A stretch of 64,000 nt of DNA from Methylobacterium sp. Leaf123 (GTDB lineage Bacteria; Pseudomonadota; Alphaproteobacteria; Rhizobiales; Beijerinckiaceae), in NCBI RefSeq assembly GCF_001423405.1, contig NZ_LMNS01000036.1, positions 62,001 to 126,000 on the forward strand, read 5' to 3'. Within the stretch, counting starts at the first letter, position 1, and the number at the start of each line of letters is the position of its first letter. The position numbers and the translations under genes are program-made. A model generated the notes under the pieces. It was not told the origin of the DNA, did not search any database, and saw only the letters and a list, made by a program, of their open reading frames with translations. Shown here piece by piece: positions 32,168-41,039 of the stretch.

Positions 32168-34939
32168 ATGAGTCGACCGCCCGACGATTTCGTCGCATCC
32201 AGTGAGGCTAGGCGGCTCGCCGCGCTGGCCCGCTACGGCATTCTCGACACGCCCGCCGAGGCCGCGTTCGACGATGCCGTGGCCTTGGCCGCCCAGATCT
32301 GCGCCACGCCGACCGCCCTCGTCAGCCTGGTGACCGGCGACCGGCAATGGTTCAAGGCGCGGCTCGGCTTCGCGCCCGGCGAGACCGGACTCGACCGCTC
32401 GGTCTGCGTTCACGCCCTGGCCGGGCGCGGGCTGCTGGTCATTCCCGATCTCGCGGCCGACCCGCGCACCTGCACCAACCCGCTGGTCACGGCCGAGCCC
32501 GGCATCCGCTTCTATGCCGGCGCCCCCCTGGTGACGCCTGAGGATGTGGCGATCGGCACCCTGTGCGTGCTCGACACCAAGCCCCGGCCGAAGGGGCTGA
32601 GCGCTGCCCAGGGCGCGGGCCTCCATGCGCTTGCCCGCACGGTGATGACGCAGCTCGAACTGCGCCGGGGCATCGCGGCCCGGAAGACCGAGGCCGCGGC
32701 CCTGGCCGACAGCGAGCTCCGTCTGCGGCTGGCGATCGAGGCGGCCGGGGCCGGTATCTTCGACCACGACCTCGTGGCGGAAACCCTCGTCTGGGACGGG
32801 CGGACCCGCGCCCTGTTCGGGGTGGGGCCGGACGAGGCCGTGAGCTATGCCGGCAGCTTCCTCGCCCACCTCCACCCCGAGGACCGGCCGCGCATCGATG
32901 CCGCCGTGCAGGCGGCCCTCGACCCCGCCGGGCCCGGCCTGTTCGATGCCAGCTACCGCACGGTGACGGAGGACGGCACGGTGATCGCCTGGGTCGCGGC
33001 CCGCGGCACCCTCGTCGTCGAACGGCATGAGGGGATCGAACGGCCGCGGCGCTTCGTCGGCACGGTGCGCGACGTCACCGCCGAGCGGATGGCGCAGGTC
33101 GCCGTCGCCGCCACCGAGGAGCGCTACCGCCTCGTCACCCGCGCCACCAACGACGCGATCTGGGACTGGGATCTCGCCGCCGATTACGTGCTGTGGAACG
33201 AGGCCCTCCAGGCCGCCTATGGCTGGGCGCCGGAGACGGTCGAGCCGACCGGCCGGTGGTGGCTCGACCACATCCACGCCGAGGATCGCCCCCGCGTCGA
33301 GGCGGATATCCGCCGCGTCATCGGCGGCGACGGCCACGATTGGCACCACGAATACCGCTTCTGCCGCGCCGACGGCGGCTATGCCGACGTGCTCGACCGC
33401 GGTTCGATGGTGCGCGGGGCCGACGGCACGCCGCTGCGCATGATCGGCGCCATGCTGGACCTGACCGAGCGCAACCGCGTCGCCGCCCAGCTCCGGGCGG
33501 TGGTCGAGGGCGCCAATGTCGGCATCGTGCAGATCGATCCGCGCACCATGGTCGCGCTGGAGGCCAACCCGAAGCTCTGCGCGATCTGGGGGGCGGAGGA
33601 ATCCGACATCGTCGGGCAGTCCATTGCCAAGTGGACGCCCGAGGCGGATGCGGCGGAGCGCGACCAGCTCCACCGCCGGCTCGCCGCGGGCGAGATCGTG
33701 CGCGAGACCCTGGAGAAGCGCTACCGCCGTAAGGACGGGCGCCTGATCTGGGGCCGGGTCAACCTCGTCTCGCAGGCGCGCGGCGAGGCGATCCAGGCCA
33801 CGGCGATGATCGAGGACATCACCGCGGAGAAGGCGGCCGAGGCACGCCAGACGGCGCTGATCGAACTCGGCGACAAACTGCGCGACGCCGCCGGCCCCGC
33901 CGAGATCCGCGGGATCGCGGCCCGGATCCTCAGGCGCACCCTCGACCTCTCGGGGGCGGGCTACGCGGCGCTCGATGCCACCGTCGGCGGTTTCGCGATC
34001 GGGCCTGACGGACCGGGCGGGATGGTGCGCCCCGCGCCGTTTCCGGCCCTGCTCGCGCGGCTGCGCCGCGGCGAGATCCTGGCCGTGCCCGATCTGACCG
34101 CCGAACCGGATCTCGCGCCGGATGCGGGCGGCTACGCGGCGGCCGGCGCCCGTGCGCTGGTCGGCGTGCCCTTGACGCGGCGGGGCGACCTCGTCGGCCT
34201 CGTCTATGCCCACGCCGCCGAACCCCGGAGCTGGGACGCGGGCGAGGTCGATTTCGTCCGCGAGGTGGCCGGACGGATCTCCGTGGCGCTCGCCCGCATC
34301 CAGGCCGAGGAGCAGCAGCGCTTCCTCAACCGCGAACTGAGCCACCGGCTCAAGAACACCCTGACCATGGCCCAGGCCATCGCCTCGCAGACGCTGCGCA
34401 ACGCGACCGACATCGCCTCCGTGAAGGACGCGCTGGTGGCCCGGCTGGTGGCGCTCGGCAAGGCGCACGACATCCTGCTCTCGGGGGAGGGCGAGGGGGC
34501 GGCGCTGGAGGCGGTGATCGCCGGCGCGCTCACCATCCACGACGACGGCGAGCCCGGCCGCATCCACCTGTCCGGCCCGGCCCTGGAGGTCGGGCCGAAG
34601 GCGGCCCTGTCGCTGGCGCTGATGATCCACGAACTCGCCACCAATGCCGCCAAATACGGCGCCTTCTCGGTGCCGGGCGGGCGCGTCGGCGTGGACTGGA
34701 CCGTCGCGCGGGCGCGTTGGCCGGAGGATGCACGGGAGGCCGAGCCGGTCATCACGATGACCTGGGTCGAGACCGGCGGGCCGCCGGTCGCCGCGCCCAC
34801 CCGCAAGGGCTTCGGCTCGCGGCTGATCGAGCGCGGGTTCTCGGGCGCGGTCGGCGGCGAGACGCAGATGATCTATGCCCGCGAGGGGGTGACCTGCCGG
34901 ATCAGGGCCCCCCTGCGAGGCCTTCTCGAAAAAGAATAG
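32168..34939 (+). CDS. GAF/PAS hybrid HWE-family sensor histidine kinase
   Basis: 923 aa, soluble. Domain order: N-terminal GAF (about 15-165, LARYGILDTPAEAAFDDAVA), three PAS/PAC units (about 180-310, 325-445, 450-575), a second GAF (about 580-720), then an HWE-type dimerisation/kinase domain. The phospho-His is in ELSHRLKNTLTMAQAIASQT; the N-box is HELATNAAKYGAFS and the C-terminal G-box is KGFGSRLIERGF. The start is the first Met before GAF homology; an earlier frame of 43 codons looks like non-coding Arg/Ser/Gly. A receiver gene follows 103 nt later. Such kinases often feed general stress or light responses in alphaproteobacteria; the signal here is unknown. Confidence 0.88.
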   Translation: MSRPPDDFVASSEARRLAALARYGILDTPAEAAFDDAVALAAQICATPTALVSLVTGDRQWFKARLGFAPGETGLDRSVCVHALAGRGLLVIPDLAADPRTCTNPLVTAEPGIRFYAGAPLVTPEDVAIGTLCVLDTKPRPKGLSAAQGAGLHALARTVMTQLELRRGIAARKTEAAALADSELRLRLAIEAAGAGIFDHDLVAETLVWDGRTRALFGVGPDEAVSYAGSFLAHLHPEDRPRIDAAVQAALDPAGPGLFDASYRTVTEDGTVIAWVAARGTLVVERHEGIERPRRFVGTVRDVTAERMAQVAVAATEERYRLVTRATNDAIWDWDLAADYVLWNEALQAAYGWAPETVEPTGRWWLDHIHAEDRPRVEADIRRVIGGDGHDWHHEYRFCRADGGYADVLDRGSMVRGADGTPLRMIGAMLDLTERNRVAAQLRAVVEGANVGIVQIDPRTMVALEANPKLCAIWGAEESDIVGQSIAKWTPEADAAERDQLHRRLAAGEIVRETLEKRYRRKDGRLIWGRVNLVSQARGEAIQATAMIEDITAEKAAEARQTALIELGDKLRDAAGPAEIRGIAARILRRTLDLSGAGYAALDATVGGFAIGPDGPGGMVRPAPFPALLARLRRGEILAVPDLTAEPDLAPDAGGYAAAGARALVGVPLTRRGDLVGLVYAHAAEPRSWDAGEVDFVREVAGRISVALARIQAEEQQRFLNRELSHRLKNTLTMAQAIASQTLRNATDIASVKDALVARLVALGKAHDILLSGEGEGAALEAVIAGALTIHDDGEPGRIHLSGPALEVGPKAALSLALMIHELATNAAKYGAFSVPGGRVGVDWTVARARWPEDAREAEPVITMTWVETGGPPVAAPTRKGFGSRLIERGFSGAVGGETQMIYAREGVTCRIRAPLRGLLEKE

Positions 34940-35042
34940 CGGCAAAAGCGACAGGGCGGGGCAACGAACCCGCCCGCTCGGTGCTTGTCGGCAGGACCGC
35001 CCAGGCATGCTCCCAGGCGCGCCAAGGACATCCGGGACCTTC

Positions 35043-35441
35043 ATGGATCTGCCCGTTCCCCCTGCCCCGAACGGCGACGGGCGGCCACTGGCACTCGTCG
35101 TGGAAAGCGAAACCGCCGCGCGTATCGAAACCGCGGATCGTCTGACGGCGGCGGGCTTCGAGGTGCTGGAGGCTTGGAGTGTGCAGAGCGCGCTCCTCCA
35201 GATCGAGCGCCATGCCGGTTTGTGCTTCGTCGTGGTCGATGCCGACCTGCCCCTGATCTTGCCCGAGGCCCGGTTCGCCCTGACCTGCGAGATCGCCCGG
35301 CGCCGGCCGGGTCTCGCCCTCATCGCCCTCTCGGCCGGTCCCTCCCCCGACGCCGGCACATTGCCCGCGGGCGTCCGCTTCACGGCAAAGCCCCTCACGC
35401 CGGCCTTTGCCCGGGAGGCATTGGCGAAGCTCTGCGCCTGA
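35043..35441 (+). CDS. Single-domain response-regulator receiver
   Basis: 132 aa, CheY-like receiver without an output domain. The phospho-acceptor is the first Asp in VVVDADLPL near residue 60. The paired Lys is in FTAKPLTP near 118, and the Ser/Thr switch is in IALSAG. The usual acidic pair near the N-terminus reads VVESETAAR, so only Glu is available. It follows the HWE kinase gene and is a probable phosphate acceptor from it. The longer start at 35007 is possible. Ends 10 nt from the convergent RND pump gene. Confidence 0.8.
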   Translation: MDLPVPPAPNGDGRPLALVVESETAARIETADRLTAAGFEVLEAWSVQSALLQIERHAGLCFVVVDADLPLILPEARFALTCEIARRRPGLALIALSAGPSPDAGTLPAGVRFTAKPLTPAFAREALAKLCA

Positions 35442-35451
35442 CCGACGGCGC

Positions 35452-38400
35452 TTACGCCGTCGCGCCCTGCTGCTTCTCGTCCGGCTCGCTCGCCTTCGCG
35501 CCCTCCCCCCGCAGCCGCTCGGCGGCGACGTAGAAGACCGGGGTGACGAACAGGGTCAGGATCGTGGCCACCAGCAGGCCGCCGATCACCACCGTGCCCA
35601 TGGAGAGCCGGGCATTCGCCCCCGCCCCGCTGGCGATGGCCAGCGGCACCGAGCCGAGGATGAAGGCGAACGAGGTCATCAGGATCGGCCGCATCCGCAT
35701 CCGCGTGGCGTGCTTGGCCGCCTCCAGCGCGTCCTCGCCCTGTCGGCGCAGATCCTCGGCGAAGGAGACCAGCAGGATCGCGTTCTTGGCAGCCAGGCCG
35801 ACGAGGAGCAGCAGGCCGATCTGTCCGAACACGTCGAGCGGCATGCCGCGCAAAGCCAGGAAGCCCACCGCCCCGAAGATCGCCAGCGGCGTCGCGAGCA
35901 GGATCACCAGCGGCATCCGCAGGCTCTCGTACTGCCCGGCCAGAAAGCAGAAGATCATGAACACGCCGAGCCCGAAGATCAGCGGCGCGACGTTGCCGGC
36001 GATCTTTTCCTGATAGGCGATCTCGGACCACTCGATCGAGGTGTTGCGCGGCAGCTCCTCGGCCAAGGCCTCGATCGCCTCGATCACCGTGCCGGAGCTG
36101 GAGCCGGGGGCGATCGTCACCGCCACCTCGATCGCCGGATAGGTGTTGTAGGACAGGACCGCCGTCGGCCCGCTGCTGAACTTCGCCTGGACGAGGGAGC
36201 CGAGGCGCACCGGCTCGCCCTGCGCGTTGAGGACGGTGAGCGCCTCAAGATCCTGGAATAGGCGCCGCCCGGACGCATCGCTCTGGACATAGACCTGATA
36301 GACGAAGCCGAAGCGGTTGAAGAGGTTGACGAAGCTCGACCCGACATAGGTGCCGAGCGCCTCGAACAGCCGCGCCAGCGGCACGCCGAGCTGCTCGGCC
36401 TTGGCCCGGTCGATGTCGAGGCGGAGCTGCGGCACGCCCCAATCGGTGGTCGGCGTCGCATTCGCCACCCCCGGTAGGGCGCGGATCTTCTCGATGAAGC
36501 CGGTCGCGGTCTGCGCCAGACCGAGGCCGCCATTGCCCGAGCGGTCCTGGATCTCGAGCGTCAGGCCGCCGCGGGAGCCGAGCCCCGGCAGGGGCGACGG
36601 GGCGGCGATGCGCACCTGCCCGTCGGGATCGTGCTTGAAGCGCTCCTCCATGTCGCGGATCAGGTCGTCGACCGTGGTTTTGCGCTCGTCCCAGGGCTTC
36701 ATCACCGGGATGTTGAAGCCGTAGAACGGGGCCACCGTGTCGGCGAGGAAGCTGCGCCCGCTGACGCCGATGGTGTGATCGACGTCGTCGCGGGCACGCA
36801 GGACTTCGCCGAAGCGGGCGTTCATCGCCTCCGTGCGCTGCACCGAGGCGCCGAGCGGCATCGCCACCTCGGCGTAGAGGTAGCCCTGGTCCTCGTCCGG
36901 CACGAAGCCGGTGGGGCGCTGCATCAGAAGCAGCACGGTGGCGCCGGCGAACAGCGCGAACACGGCCAGTGTCAGGGCGATGTGGCGGGAGAGCCATCCG
37001 ATCGTACGGGCGACAAAGCCGGCCGAGCGCTCCAGGGCGACGTTGAACCAGTCCAGCGGCTTGCGCCACCAGCGCGTCTTCTGATGCCCGTCCTTGGCGT
37101 GGGGCTTCAGGAGCAGGCCGCACAGGGCCGGTGTCAGGGTCAGCGAGACGATCGCCGAGATCAGCACCGAGATGGCGATGGTGAGCGCGAACTGGTTGTA
37201 GAGCTGGCCCGTCAGGCCGGGGATGAAGGCCACCGGCACGAACAGGGCGGCGAGCACCAGCGTCGTGGCGATGACCGGGCCGCCGATCTCGTTGACCGCC
37301 TCGCGGGAGGCGGGCTTGGGCTCCATGCCCTCGGCCATCAGGCGCTCGGTGTTCTCCACGACGATGATCGCGTCGTCCACCACGAGCCCGACGGCGAGCA
37401 CGAGGCCGAGCAGGCTCAGGGTGTTGAAGGAGAAGCCGAGCAGTGCCATCGGCCCGAAGGTGCCGATCAGCGCGATCGGCACGGCGATGGTCGGAATCAG
37501 CGTGGCGCGCCAGTTCTGCAGGAAGAGGTAGGTGACGACCGTGACGATCAGGATCGCCTCGAACAGCGTCCGCACCACCTCGTAGATCGCCTCCTTCACG
37601 AACTCGGTGGAATCGAGCGCGATGGAGTAGTGCAGGCCGGGGGGGAAGCGCTCGGCGAGATCCGCCATGGTCTCGCGCGTCCCGTTCATCACCTCGACCG
37701 CGTTGGCGTCGGGATTCTGGAAGATGCCGAGCGTGGCCGAGGGCTTGCCGTCGAAGTTCGAGGTGACGCCGTATTGCTCGGAGCCGAGTTCCACCCGGGC
37801 CACATCCGAGACGCGCACCACCGAGCCGTCAGGATTGGCCCGCAGGACGATGTTGCCGAACTCCTCCGGCCGCGTCAGCCGGCCCTTGGTGACGAGCTGC
37901 AACTCGAACGGCGTGGCGCGGCCCATCGGCAGCTTGCCGAGCGAGCCGGTCGTGATCTGTGCGTTCTGCGCCTGGATCGACTGGAGCACGGTCTCGGTCG
38001 AGAGCGCCAGCGCCTCCATCTTGGCCGGATCGAGCCAGACGCGCATGGCGTAGCGCATGTTGGAGAAGTTCACGATCCGGCCCATGCCGGTGACCCGGCG
38101 CAGGGGCTTGATGACCTGGGTCTCGGCGTAGTTGGCCAGGAACAGCTCGTCGAAGCCGGTGCTCGGGTCGGCGTAGAGCACGACGTTGCCGAGCCGCTGG
38201 CGCGAGGATTTCTGGATCTCCAGCCCCTGTGCGCGCACCGCCTCCGGCAGCTTCGCCTCGGCGCGGCTCGACCGGGTGAGCACTTCCGCGGCGGCGGCAT
38301 CGAGGTTCGAGCCGACGGCGAAGGTCGCGTCGATCGAGACGCTGCCGTCGGTCGAGCTCGTCGATTGGATGTAGATCAGGTTCGGCGCGCCGTTGATCTC

Positions 38401-38601
38401 CTGCTCCAGCGGGATCGCGATCGACTCGTAGGCCTGCTGGGCCGAGGCGCCGGGATAGGTCGCCTGGATGTTGATGATCGGTGGCGCGATCTCGGGATAC
38501 TGCGCCACGGGCAGCGTCAGCCCGGCGACGATGCCGATCACTGTGATGATGACGGAGATCACGCCCGCGAGGATCGGCCGGTCGACGAACGTGGAGAACA
38601 T
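35452..38601 (-). CDS. RND-family multidrug efflux transporter, inner-membrane subunit
   Basis: 1049 aa, AcrB/MexF-type HAE1 pump. The N-terminus MFSTFVDRPILAGVISVIIT is the canonical first helix, with QYPEIAPPIINIQATYPGAS after it. Helix 4 contains GLVVDDAIIVVENTERLM with the proton-relay Asp pair and helix 10 GLAAKNAILLVSFAEDL with the conserved Lys. Its adaptor is divergent at 38742-39947, an unusual arrangement, since most RND adaptors lie upstream in the same operon. Closest in style to MexF/OqxB-like pumps. Substrate unknown. Confidence 0.94.
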   Translation of the reverse strand: MFSTFVDRPILAGVISVIITVIGIVAGLTLPVAQYPEIAPPIINIQATYPGASAQQAYESIAIPLEQEINGAPNLIYIQSTSSTDGSVSIDATFAVGSNLDAAAAEVLTRSSRAEAKLPEAVRAQGLEIQKSSRQRLGNVVLYADPSTGFDELFLANYAETQVIKPLRRVTGMGRIVNFSNMRYAMRVWLDPAKMEALALSTETVLQSIQAQNAQITTGSLGKLPMGRATPFELQLVTKGRLTRPEEFGNIVLRANPDGSVVRVSDVARVELGSEQYGVTSNFDGKPSATLGIFQNPDANAVEVMNGTRETMADLAERFPPGLHYSIALDSTEFVKEAIYEVVRTLFEAILIVTVVTYLFLQNWRATLIPTIAVPIALIGTFGPMALLGFSFNTLSLLGLVLAVGLVVDDAIIVVENTERLMAEGMEPKPASREAVNEIGGPVIATTLVLAALFVPVAFIPGLTGQLYNQFALTIAISVLISAIVSLTLTPALCGLLLKPHAKDGHQKTRWWRKPLDWFNVALERSAGFVARTIGWLSRHIALTLAVFALFAGATVLLLMQRPTGFVPDEDQGYLYAEVAMPLGASVQRTEAMNARFGEVLRARDDVDHTIGVSGRSFLADTVAPFYGFNIPVMKPWDERKTTVDDLIRDMEERFKHDPDGQVRIAAPSPLPGLGSRGGLTLEIQDRSGNGGLGLAQTATGFIEKIRALPGVANATPTTDWGVPQLRLDIDRAKAEQLGVPLARLFEALGTYVGSSFVNLFNRFGFVYQVYVQSDASGRRLFQDLEALTVLNAQGEPVRLGSLVQAKFSSGPTAVLSYNTYPAIEVAVTIAPGSSSGTVIEAIEALAEELPRNTSIEWSEIAYQEKIAGNVAPLIFGLGVFMIFCFLAGQYESLRMPLVILLATPLAIFGAVGFLALRGMPLDVFGQIGLLLLVGLAAKNAILLVSFAEDLRRQGEDALEAAKHATRMRMRPILMTSFAFILGSVPLAIASGAGANARLSMGTVVIGGLLVATILTLFVTPVFYVAAERLRGEGAKASEPDEKQQGATA

Positions 38602-38741
38602 TCGGTGGGCCGACTCCCAAGATTCAACGTGGCCGTGAAGGACCCGCGTGCAACGTGTTGGGACTCAGCGTGTTCCCTCCCGTGTCGCGCCTGGGACAAA
38701 TCCGGTGGGCGCTCCCGTTCTGATGCTGGAGAGTGGATTTC

Positions 38742-39947
38742 GTGCGGTCAGGCGTCGGCTTCGTCATCACCGGCCTCGTCGTCGGCGCCCTCGGAATCGC
38801 CGGAGGGGCGTGGTGGGGGGCGGGACATCCGATCCCCGGTTTCCTCGCCCATCACTTCAAGGTGTCGAGCCGGGCCGGGCCCAAGAAGAAGGAAGAGCCG
38901 CGGCTGGCGGTGAAGGCGGTGCGCGCCAGCCGCCAGGACGTGCCGGTCGCCTTTGAATATACCGGCACCATCGTCTCGCCCCGTGACGCTGCGTTGCAGG
39001 CTCGGGTGACCGGCTTCGTGGTGGAGCGCCCGTTCGAGCCCGGCGGCCATGTGAAGAAGGGTCAGGTGCTGTTCCGCATCGACCCGCGCCCGTTCGAGGT
39101 CGCCCTCAAATCGGCCGAGGCCCTGCGCGATCAGGCCAAGGCCACCGTCTCCTTCGCCCAGGCCGAGGTGAACCGCACCGAACAGCTCGCCGACAAGGGC
39201 TTCGCCACCGAGCAGCGCGCCCAGCAGAACCAGTCGAACCTCGCTACCGCCGCGGCCAAGCTCGAAGAGGCGGAGGCCGCCATCGCCCGCCAGCGGCTGA
39301 ACCTCGAATACGCGGTGATCCGCGCGCCCTTCGACGGGCGCTCCAGCCTGTCCATGGCCAATATCGGCGACATGGTGATTGAGAACCAGACCAACCTCGT
39401 TTCCGTGGTGCAGGTGAACCCGATCGACGTGCAGATGGCGCTCTCCTCCGAGGATGCGGAGGCGGTGCGCGTCGCTCAAGGAGAGGGGCGGGTGAAGGTC
39501 CAGCTCCTCGATGTGGGGCGCGAGCCCGTGCGCGAGGCCACGATCTACCGGCTCGACAACCGCTTCGATCCTCGCACCGGCCGCCGTCTGGTTCAGGCCT
39601 GGCTCGAGAACGCGGACGAGCGCTACCTGCCCGGCCGCTTCGTGCGCGCCCGCATCGAGGTCGGCCGGCAGGATCGCCTCCTCGTGCCGACGATCGCCCT
39701 CTCGGCCCAGCTCGATCAGCAAGTGGTCTGGACCGTGGACGACACGGGCACGGTCCACATGACCGCGATCGAGGTCGGCGACGTCTACGGCGACAACACC
39801 GCCGTGCTCAAAGGCCTCAAGCCCGACACGCTGGTCGTGACCGACCATCTCCAGAGCATGCGCCAGAACCTCAAGGTCGAGCCGCGCATCGGCGACGAGG
39901 TCAGCGCCGTCGGCAGCACGCCCGCCCAGGGCGAAGCGCGGCACTGA
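38742..39947 (+). CDS. RND efflux periplasmic adaptor (membrane fusion protein)
   Basis: 401 aa HlyD/MexE-type adaptor. One N-terminal hydrophobic helix (FVITGLVVGALGIAGGAWWG) anchors it. Then come the lipoyl half-motifs (VTGFVVERPFEPGGHVKKGQ), a helical hairpin and AVIRAPFDGRSSLSMANIGD. GTG start at 38742 is supported by GGAGAG eight bases upstream; a GTG three codons earlier is possible but badly spaced. It is divergent from the RND pump across 140 nt, probably with shared control. No regulator gene or TolC is adjacent. Confidence 0.9.
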   Translation: MRSGVGFVITGLVVGALGIAGGAWWGAGHPIPGFLAHHFKVSSRAGPKKKEEPRLAVKAVRASRQDVPVAFEYTGTIVSPRDAALQARVTGFVVERPFEPGGHVKKGQVLFRIDPRPFEVALKSAEALRDQAKATVSFAQAEVNRTEQLADKGFATEQRAQQNQSNLATAAAKLEEAEAAIARQRLNLEYAVIRAPFDGRSSLSMANIGDMVIENQTNLVSVVQVNPIDVQMALSSEDAEAVRVAQGEGRVKVQLLDVGREPVREATIYRLDNRFDPRTGRRLVQAWLENADERYLPGRFVRARIEVGRQDRLLVPTIALSAQLDQQVVWTVDDTGTVHMTAIEVGDVYGDNTAVLKGLKPDTLVVTDHLQSMRQNLKVEPRIGDEVSAVGSTPAQGEARH

Positions 39948-40157
39948 CCGATCCGACACGCGTACTCCGGGCGCCCGAAAGCGGCCTGGCCCGTATTCTG
40001 CCCGGATGGCGGCGGCAACCATAACGCGGCAAATTCCCCGCACAGGCTTGGGCGATGACCTATCAAGGCTGTCGCGCGTCCATGAGATGCTGGTCAGGGT
40101 GTCGCCGGTCGTAAATCCGGCGCCGCGAAGGACGGATCTCCCTCGAAAGCCGTTCGA

Positions 40158-40979
40158 ATGATGGTCGATACCAAGTATCTCGACGGATCGGCTCTCTACG
40201 GCGACGATCTCGCGCCGGGGGAGATCGCACGCTGGTACGCTCAGGAGGAGCAGGGTTTCTATAAGCTCGCGACCGAGGTCTACAAACTCGAAGCGTCCGG
40301 CTCCTACAGCTACGAGTACGACGCGCTGAACGCGGTCCACGGGTTCGACCGGCTGCGCGACCGCCGCTTCGAGACCTGCGTCGCGCTGGGCTGTGCGGCG
40401 GGCGACGACGTGGCGCCGCTGGCCGACCGGGTGGACCGGTTCATCGGGATCGAGCCCGCCGAGGAATGGTGGACGGACCAAATCGGCGGACGCCCGGCAC
40501 ACTTCATCAAGCCGCTTGCCTCCGGCGACATCCCGCTGCCCGATGCCGACACCGACCTGTTCGTGAGCCTGGGCGTGCTCCACCACATCCCCAACGTCTC
40601 GCACGTGCTGGCCGAGGCGCACCGCATCCTCAAGCCCGGCGGGCTCCTGGTCTTCCGCGAGCCCATCACCTCGATGGGCGACTGGACGAAGGCGCGCTAC
40701 GGTCTGACGCAGAACGAGCGCGGCCTGCCGCTGCCGTGGCTGCACGACCGGCTCGACGGCATCGGCTTCGACATCGTGCGCGCGGCGCCCTGCATGACCA
40801 ACGCCCTGGCGAAGATCGCAAGACGAATCCTTCCGGGCCATCTCTATGCCCACCGGGGCTATGTGGCGCTCGACGCGGCGGTGAGCCGTCTGCTCGCCTT
40901 CAACATCAGCTATCACCGCACGGCGTTCCTGAAGCGGATCGCCCCCTCGAACGTCTTCATGATCGCCGCAAAGCGCTGA
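40158..40979 (+). CDS. Class I SAM-dependent methyltransferase
   Basis: 273 aa. The SAM-binding motif I is VALGCAAGDDVAPLA near residue 78, followed by an acidic residue at the end of beta 2 (GIEPAEEWW). The post-I/II region has VSLGVLHHIPNVSHVLAEAH and LKPGGLLVFREPI (motif III), matching Methyltransf_11/25. The N-terminal 70 residues (YGDDLAPGEIARWYAQEE) look helical. The C-terminal segment after residue 195 is long and may hold the substrate lid. Substrate unknown. The upstream leader has a 6-bp hairpin CGCCGG-TCGTAAAT-CCGGCG at 40103-40122, role unknown. Confidence 0.82.
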   Translation: MMVDTKYLDGSALYGDDLAPGEIARWYAQEEQGFYKLATEVYKLEASGSYSYEYDALNAVHGFDRLRDRRFETCVALGCAAGDDVAPLADRVDRFIGIEPAEEWWTDQIGGRPAHFIKPLASGDIPLPDADTDLFVSLGVLHHIPNVSHVLAEAHRILKPGGLLVFREPITSMGDWTKARYGLTQNERGLPLPWLHDRLDGIGFDIVRAAPCMTNALAKIARRILPGHLYAHRGYVALDAAVSRLLAFNISYHRTAFLKRIAPSNVFMIAAKR

Positions 40980-40987
40980 GGCCGTGC

Positions 40988-41018
40988 GGGCGGGGCGCGT
41001 GCGGCTCCCGCCCCGCCC
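40988..41018. terminator. GC-rich terminator between convergent genes
   Basis: GGGCGGGGCG at 40988-40997 pairs with CGCCCCGCCC at 41009-41018 (10 bp, 11-nt loop), nine nt after the methyltransferase stop and 22 nt before the chemoreceptor stop. CTTCC follows on the plus strand. Confidence 0.68.
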
Positions 41019-41039
41019 CTTCCCCGCCCTTTGGCCCCG

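Noticed and set aside
32099..36031. 1310-codon minus-strand open frame across the kinase and pump region
   Set aside because: Shadow of the HWE kinase, receiver and RND genes; composition is extremely Arg/Ala/Gly/Pro/Asp-rich with no domain pattern.
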